64,000 nt of DNA from Sharpea porci. Its GTDB lineage: Bacteria; Bacillota_I; Bacilli_A; Erysipelotrichales; Coprobacillaceae. Shown here in pieces: positions 58,861-64,000 of this stretch (position 1 is the stretch's first letter; every line of letters begins with the position of its first letter). The DNA lies in the NCBI RefSeq assembly GCF_009695655.1, contig NZ_VUNM01000001.1:180664-244663 (forward strand). The letters run 5' to 3'. A program made the position numbers and the translations under genes. The notes under the pieces were generated by a model that was not told where the DNA came from, did not search any database, and was given only the letters and a program-made list of their open reading frames with translations.

Positions 58861-59727
58861 TCATCTTATTGATTATTCACTCTCATTCATTTATCTATAA
58901 ATAAGCAATTTTATTCTTAGAAAACTGTAAGGTAAATTTTAGATGCCACTTGAAAAAATACTGAATATGAAAATAAAAAACAATATTGATAATAAAAATT
59001 GAGTTGCCTTAAACGCAGAGGATAGCTTGATCGTATTTCTATGACACCTTATCCCCACCATTCCTGTTCATGATTGCAGCTATCTTTATGGATCCCATAG
59101 AGTTGACTACTTTCATTGAATATCTTTACCTTCATTATGCTCTCTTCAGTTTTCGTTATCTCCTATCTCATGTGGTATTAGCAGTCAAATAGGTTAATGC
59201 CTAGTACACCAAGTACACTGGCAACCAAGAATTTGCCTGGCTTTATACTTATTGCGTCAGTGACAGCTTTATAGATGTTCTGATTGGCTATTTCCCATGG
59301 TAGTTGACTGCACGCTAAATTTCTTCTTGATGCTTACAAACATTTCGTAAGTATGCTCTTTCTTGTAGTTCACAACGCCTTATCTGAATTCCTTGTCAAA
59401 TAATGCTTTTTTATCTTCTATAGAAAAACCTCAATCCTGATAAAACAAAGGTAGGTACTACATCTAACATTGTATTAATCCACTCTTGTTATTACAAACA
59501 GCCATTACACTTGTTCTACATCTATACTAGCAACATTAGACTGCTCAACCAAACATCAGGAAAAAAGCATCTGACTGGACTGTCAGCAGGATTGCAGGCC
59601 GGTTATATCTCTTGTATTTGCTGGGTGTTAATTTGTATAGAATCCAGGGTCTTGCCTCCATGACAATATCATACCTGACAGGGACTACTTAGAATAGATT
59701 CAAATTTTAATACGCTTACAGATAATA
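58861..59727. other. decayed region, no intact gene
   Basis: The minus strand has broken frames such as IYKAVTDAISIKPGKFLVASVLGVLG and EFR-stop-GVVNYKKEHTYEMFVSIKKKF, which look like degenerate transposase sequence, but the family is not certain. There are stops and shifts throughout. No RNA gene seen. Confidence 0.45.
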
Positions 59728-59777
59728 TAAAACTGTGGGATCATATGCATCAAATGCATACAGAACCCACAGGTTTT
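59728..59777 (-). terminator. terminator after the lysozyme gene, copy of an IS-type hairpin
   Basis: CTGTGGG and CCCACAG arms with an inner TATGCAT/ATGCATA helix, flanked by T runs on both strands, 40 bp past the lysozyme stop. A close copy lies at 62599-62650, so the hairpin probably came with mobile DNA. Confidence 0.7.
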
Positions 59778-59816
59778 TAAGCAATTTCAAATTTAAACAG
59801 CTTTACTTTTTATCAT

Positions 59817-61961
59817 TTAATGTGGCATAGCCATTCCATTAGTAACTGTGTAGTAACTTCCTTTATACTTAACTTGGCCAGAATAATTCCAATTAACATA
59901 TCCATTATGAACATAATATAAAATGCCATTGTATTCACTCAATCCATTATAGTTCCAATCTATCATGCCATTTACAACTTGATACCATGCTCCCTGGTTG
60001 TTTACTCGTGACAAAGTTTGATATGTCCAATCAATAGCACCATTTCTTACATAGTACCAATATCCATTGTATTGAACAAGATTATTGTATTGCCAATCAA
60101 GGATTCCATGATTTATATAATACCAAGTACCATTGTAGAATGAAAGATTAGTATAATTCCAATTAATCATTCCGTTAGTTACTTGATACCACAAGCCCTT
60201 TCCATCGACCTGTGCTAATGTGTTATATTTCCAATCTATCATACCATTATGGACATAGTACCAATTATTGTTGTAATCAACAAGATTACTGTAATCCCAA
60301 TGAATCATACCATCGTGGACATAATACCAACTTCCATTGTACCAAATTAATTTATTATATGACCAGTCAATAATACCATTATGAACATAATACCAATTTC
60401 CATTATATTCTACTAAACCATTAAAATTCCAGTCAACTTTACCTTTATTGACATAATACCATACACCATTATAAAAGCTTAACCCTGAATATTTCCAATT
60501 CAATGTACCATTAGTAATTTGATACCATGGGCCTTGACCATTTACCCGTGCTAATGTATTTATGCTCCAATCAATCATACCATTATGGACGTAATACCAA
60601 GAACCATTATATTCAACAATATTGCTATAATTCCAATCAATTACTCCATTATTTACATAATACCAATTACCATTAAATAGTACTAGTCCACTAAAATTCC
60701 AGTTCACAAATCCATTTTGGACATAATACCATGTACCATTTTTTGCTTGAACTAAACCTGTAGTTCTTGCTGTTACATTCTTTGACCAATCAATAGCATC
60801 TACATATGAATAATTAAGATCAACATACGTTCCAATACCATCTACGTATCCTCGCGACGTATATTGCCACATATCTACGTTTGTATTAAATGTCGTACCT
60901 TTAAAAGGGCCTTCAGGATCTGCATGACCATCATTACTATTGTATCTTGCAATCCAATGAGAATAACGTCCATCTTGTTCAAATGTTGTTAAATAATTAC
61001 GATACCAGTTTAAATTAGCATATACACCTGTCTTATATCCAGCTTGCGCTATTTGATTACAAAAATGAAAAGCAAAAGCTGACAATGTTTGTTCGCCTAG
61101 GGCTTCCTGACTATTTTCTTCTAAATCATAATATATTGGGAATGTAGGATTATGACCTCTTACAAGTCTCAATGTATGGGCGACTTCACTATCAACATCT
61201 TCAAAATTATGAGCATATGAATATAGGTAAACACCGTAAGGAATATTGTGCTTTTCACATTCAGTTACATACTCATTCCATCTTTTATCATCCTGTGAAG
61301 TAATGTCTTTCCCATATCCACATCTCAAGATAGCAAACTTTATTCCTGAAGCTTTTACCTTATCCCAGTTGATCTTCCCATTATGATAACTAACGTCAAT
61401 TCCATCAATCGAAGAACTGTTTGAAAGATTTATTACATCAGACTCAGTAGAAATTTTTGCTATGTTTTGACCATTAGCAACATACGTCTTTAGCGAATTA
61501 GAATTAGAGCTTTTTGCACCTGTTTCTTTTGTGATTGTATTTAATGCAACGCTCATGTCAACACCATCAATAAAACGATAACTGTTTTCCTTACCTGATT
61601 TTTCAGCTTTAGCCAATGCTTCAGATGGATCAAGCATTCTCATATTGATTGTTTTAGTAACATGATTAAGAACTTTTTTCGAGTTTTCAAGCTTCTTTTT
61701 ATCTTGCTTATCCAACTTATTAATATCTAAATTGATACTTTTTGCTCTCTGATCCAGTTTACTCAAGTCATCACTATTAATTTTCCCTGGATTTGTCGCA
61801 TCTATTGCTAAATTAGCGATATCCGCACCAATATTTTCAATATTTTCGTTTTTTTCTATTGGCTTATTTTCTGCAATAGATTCTTTTACTGGATTATCAA
61901 ATATAAACCCAATCGAAAAGACAAGTAAAACCACAAGAAAATACCTTAAAACTTTTTTCAT
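59817..61961 (-). CDS. GH25 lysozyme with a C-terminal array of wall-binding repeats
   Basis: The 714-residue secreted muramidase has a signal sequence (residues 1-30), a helical linker (to about 185) and a GH25 domain (about 187-392) with IDGIDVSYHNGKINW, GVYLYSYAH and the catalytic IYYDLEENS. About 15 aromatic repeats of roughly 21 residues follow, of the form L-x-x-YNGxWYYVxNGxIDWxY. Every few units a variant, TLAxVxGxGxWYQVTNG, breaks the series and gives a higher-order period. The repeats resemble choline-binding-type modules and probably bind a wall polymer, perhaps the glycan made by this region. A strong promoter is upstream. The L,D-transpeptidase gene nearby carries the same repeats. 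Confidence 0.94.
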   Translation of the reverse strand: MKKVLRYFLVVLLVFSIGFIFDNPVKESIAENKPIEKNENIENIGADIANLAIDATNPGKINSDDLSKLDQRAKSINLDINKLDKQDKKKLENSKKVLNHVTKTINMRMLDPSEALAKAEKSGKENSYRFIDGVDMSVALNTITKETGAKSSNSNSLKTYVANGQNIAKISTESDVINLSNSSSIDGIDVSYHNGKINWDKVKASGIKFAILRCGYGKDITSQDDKRWNEYVTECEKHNIPYGVYLYSYAHNFEDVDSEVAHTLRLVRGHNPTFPIYYDLEENSQEALGEQTLSAFAFHFCNQIAQAGYKTGVYANLNWYRNYLTTFEQDGRYSHWIARYNSNDGHADPEGPFKGTTFNTNVDMWQYTSRGYVDGIGTYVDLNYSYVDAIDWSKNVTARTTGLVQAKNGTWYYVQNGFVNWNFSGLVLFNGNWYYVNNGVIDWNYSNIVEYNGSWYYVHNGMIDWSINTLARVNGQGPWYQITNGTLNWKYSGLSFYNGVWYYVNKGKVDWNFNGLVEYNGNWYYVHNGIIDWSYNKLIWYNGSWYYVHDGMIHWDYSNLVDYNNNWYYVHNGMIDWKYNTLAQVDGKGLWYQVTNGMINWNYTNLSFYNGTWYYINHGILDWQYNNLVQYNGYWYYVRNGAIDWTYQTLSRVNNQGAWYQVVNGMIDWNYNGLSEYNGILYYVHNGYVNWNYSGQVKYKGSYYTVTNGMAMPH

Positions 61962-61993
61962 CTTAAATAAATTTCCCCCCTTAAAACAAAAAA

Positions 61994-62022
61994 AGTTTAA
62001 TCTACTAGATTACAAATGTCAA
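61994..62022 (-). promoter_or_regulatory. promoter of the lysozyme gene
   Basis: A consensus TTGACA and TAAACT with 17 bp between them on the minus strand, about 33 bp upstream of the start codon, with a GGGGGG ribosome site following. Confidence 0.7.
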
Positions 62023-62152
62023 TGTTCATTCTCAACATAAAAGAAAAACTGTAAATTACAGTATATTAAATAATCGTCGGGTCATGAACTTATGCTCTAT
62101 GATTCTTTTAAATTGTGCATAATAATTAGGTCCGCCTCTTAGATGAAGAGAA

Positions 62153-62569
62153 ATGCGTAAACATTCAGATGACAGACAGTCCAAGGAATACAGACTCCAC
62201 ATGCAATACGGTCCTACCGTTGACATTGAGACATATAAATCTGATTCAATATTTGGCTGCCACTGTGTCAATAAAACCGTGCTGGATGAGATTCTTTCCA
62301 TCAGCGATGATATAAAAGCTTTCTATGATATCAGAGAGAATACCTCAATTCCTTTACATGGGTCAATGGAAGAAGAATTTCAAACGGCCAACTAGAAGGA
62401 AAGAACAATTACATCAAGAAGATACACAGCAATGCCAATAGAAACTTAAAGAGGTCAAGAAACAAAATCATGTTTTCACAGAATCTGCATAACGAATATG
62501 ATTCAGGTTTTAGCGGCCGGTATATTGTTGACAAGATACTGAACAGCAGAAAACAAAAAGCGAAATAAA
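62153..62569 (+). pseudogene. degraded mobile-element-type gene
   Basis: An 80-codon frame (DDRQSKEYRLHMQYGPTVD...) is followed, in another frame after a TAG, by KNNYIKKIHSNANRNLKRS and GFSGRYIVDKILNSRKQKAK before a stop. It is followed by the IS-type terminator. Opposite direction to its neighbours and no ribosome site. I take it as the 3' end of a transposase or element-borne gene; the family is not identified. Confidence 0.4.
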
Positions 62570-62598
62570 GCAATGATCTAAAAATACGGGGACGGACA

Positions 62599-62650
62599 AA
62601 AAACTGTGGAATCATATGCATCAGGTGCATACTGACCCCACAGTTTTTTA
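62599..62650 (+). terminator. bidirectional terminator, second copy of the IS-type hairpin
   Basis: CTGTGG and CCACAG arms with an inner TATGCA/TGCATA helix, A run before and T run after. It ends the remnant on the + strand and can also end the L,D-transpeptidase message on the minus strand. Confidence 0.7.
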
Positions 62651-62771
62651 AAGCGAATTTAAATTTTGTCAGCTAAGACCCCACGATTATTTAAAGCGCC
62701 TAAATTATATGACATAATTTACAGTTTATTACATGTTACGAATAAATAAGAATATAATGTTATGATGTTTT

Positions 62772-64000
62772 TTAATATATATATACCGTTGTTCCTTTAG
62801 GAATATTATCGTAAATCCATTTTGCATGATCAATAGATAAACGAACACACCCATGAGAAGCAGATACTCCCATAGACCCATCAATGATTTTGACTGGGCT
62901 TGAGGATCTATCATAAATTACCGAATGAAATAAATAATTACCATAGATTTGTGTGAAATACCAACATCTACCTCTTGTACCTGTATTAAAGTATCGCCCT
63001 TTAGTTCCAACCTTAAACAATCCCGTCACTGTTGGTGTGCTAGCTTTACCTACCGTACAGCTCCACTTTGCCCAATTATTCCAGTCATATTTTGTACCGT
63101 TATAAATACCAACCGTATGAGTGTTTCTATCAACTAATATTAAGAATTGAGTGTCACTTGATAATGATTGTGCAACACTATCCATATAATCTGCAATTCT
63201 TGGTACTCTAGCCACACCGTTAACGACTTTATAATCTCTTCCAAAATAATTAACTACACCATTATAATTGAAATTAACTTGGCTGTTTTCAACATAGAAA
63301 TAACCACCATTAAAGTATACTAACCCTTTATGATTCCAGGTAATTTGACCATTGTCAATAGCATACCAGATTCCTTGATAATATACTAAACTATTATAAT
63401 TCCAATTTAATTTCCCATTTTCTATGTAATACCATCCTCCATAGTATTCACTAAGTCCAGTATATTTCCAATCAATCATTCCTTTTGTGACTTTATACCA
63501 ATCTCCAACACCATTTACTTGTGCCAACGTATTTACATTCCAATTAATAAAACCATTATTAACAAAGTACCAATTACCATTAAAATAAATGAGATTAGAG
63601 TAGTTCCAATCAATCTGGCCATTCTTTACATAATACCAGGTACCATAGTGATAGACTAAGCCGTTATAATTCCATCGTAATGAACCATTTTCTATGTAAT
63701 ACCATCCTCCATAGTATTCACTAAGTCCAGTATATTTCCAATCAATGATTCCATTTGTGACTTTATACCAAGTCCCTTTGCCATCAATTTGCGCTAATGT
63801 AGAGTAAGCCCAGTCAATCTTACCATTATGCACATAATACCAGCCACCATTGTATAGAACCAAATTACTATAATTCCAATCAATCTGGCCATTCTTTACA
63901 TAATACCAGGTACCATAGTGATAGACTAAGCCGTTATAATTCCATCGTAATGAACCATTTTCTATGTAATACCATCCTCCATAGTATTCACTAAGTCCAG
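62772..64000 (-). CDS. L,D-transpeptidase with wall-binding repeats (5' end beyond the window)
   Basis: The frame is open to the right edge, so the N-terminus is missing. At least 13 aromatic repeats (GGWYYIENGSLRWNYNGL and alike, with TLAQVNGVGDWYKVTKG variants) precede a C-terminal YkuD domain of about 120 residues with ILVDRNTHTVGIYNG, VGKASTPTVTGLFKV, HSVIYD and the catalytic SHGCVRLS (Cys). The enzyme makes 3-3 peptidoglycan cross-links or attaches proteins to the wall. It is probably bound to the same polymer as the lysozyme. No internal start is credible; the frame continues without a stop. Confidence 0.92.
   Translation of the reverse strand, partial: GLSEYYGGWYYIENGSLRWNYNGLVYHYGTWYYVKNGQIDWNYSNLVLYNGGWYYVHNGKIDWAYSTLAQIDGKGTWYKVTNGIIDWKYTGLSEYYGGWYYIENGSLRWNYNGLVYHYGTWYYVKNGQIDWNYSNLIYFNGNWYFVNNGFINWNVNTLAQVNGVGDWYKVTKGMIDWKYTGLSEYYGGWYYIENGKLNWNYNSLVYYQGIWYAIDNGQITWNHKGLVYFNGGYFYVENSQVNFNYNGVVNYFGRDYKVVNGVARVPRIADYMDSVAQSLSSDTQFLILVDRNTHTVGIYNGTKYDWNNWAKWSCTVGKASTPTVTGLFKVGTKGRYFNTGTRGRCWYFTQIYGNYLFHSVIYDRSSSPVKIIDGSMGVSASHGCVRLSIDHAKWIYDNIPKGTTVYIY
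63604..64000. repeat. recent 270-bp duplication inside the repeat array
   Basis: 63604-63730 and 63874-64000 (the window edge) are identical, at a distance of 270 bp (90 codons). Other repeat units differ at many sites, so this pair arose recently. The array is therefore changing in copy number by whole multi-module blocks. Confidence 0.85.

Noticed and set aside
59817..64000. Regularly spaced repeats that could suggest a CRISPR array.
   Set aside because: The repeats are about 63 bp, imperfect, in frame and encode wall-binding modules; there are no cas genes.

Overview
The window is an AT-rich chromosomal segment from a Gram-positive gut-type Firmicute. Wall-binding repeats of the WYYVxNGxIDW type, the mix of IS elements and the CpsB/C/D phosphoregulatory set point to the Erysipelotrichia (Catenibacterium, Holdemanella or a relative). 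This placement is an inference from style, not from a marker gene. Almost every intact gene is on the minus strand, so it is easiest to read the window from right to left.

Layout. (1) 1-4.1 kb: a decayed edge, with a flavoprotein gene and a divergent LysR gene that have both lost their 5' ends at one junction, a duplicated tail of an Rpn-type nuclease, an IS200/IS605 remnant and one intact Rpn nuclease. (2) 4.1-11.3 kb: a long coiled-coil surface protein with a SEC10/PgrA-like domain, broken by one TAA codon; a GH13 amylase pseudogene; a frameshifted small gene; and a low-complexity membrane-anchored protein. (3) 11.4-16.2 kb: an envelope-glycan control operon, LCP ligase - CpsC - CpsB - CpsD - SGNH-like protein, behind a promoter with a perfect palindrome and a leader hairpin. 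(4) 16.2-18.5 kb: an IS1634-family element flanked by a 150-bp exact direct repeat, inserted in a decayed nucleotidyltransferase gene. (5) 18.4-40.2 kb: a long polysaccharide operon headed by a LoaP/NusG-like antiterminator, then WbaP-type initiating transferase, Ugd, phosphohexomutase, ManC, a ManA remnant, a WecG/TagA transferase, several GT4/GT2 transferases, Wzy-like polymerase, acyltransferases and a Wzx flippase. Five genes in this block are broken. (6) 40.6-42.9 kb: an IS3-family element inserted in the remnant of another IS3 element. (7) 43.0-52.3 kb: a second glycan cluster with its own Wzx, transferases, epimerase, acyltransferase and a second ManC/phosphohexomutase pair. (8) 52.7-56.2 kb: dTDP-rhamnose genes rfbA-B-D-C, with rfbC interrupted by TAA. 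(9) 57.4-64 kb: cell-wall enzymes: an amidase/glucosaminidase, a GH25 lysozyme and an L,D-transpeptidase, the last two sharing one type of wall-binding repeat, with mobile-element debris between them.

How it works together (inference): rfbABD and the two ManC/mutase pairs supply dTDP-rhamnose and GDP-mannose, and Ugd a UDP-uronic acid. WbaP starts a lipid-linked repeat unit, the transferases extend it, Wzx exports it, Wzy polymerises it, CpsC/D/B control chain length and the LCP enzyme attaches the polymer to the wall. LoaP, with a leader terminator just upstream and a perfect hairpin just downstream of its gene, is the likely switch for the long operon. The number of nonsense codons and homopolymer frameshifts is striking. 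It may be real decay of a rapidly changing surface locus, or partly sequencing error; raw reads would settle this.
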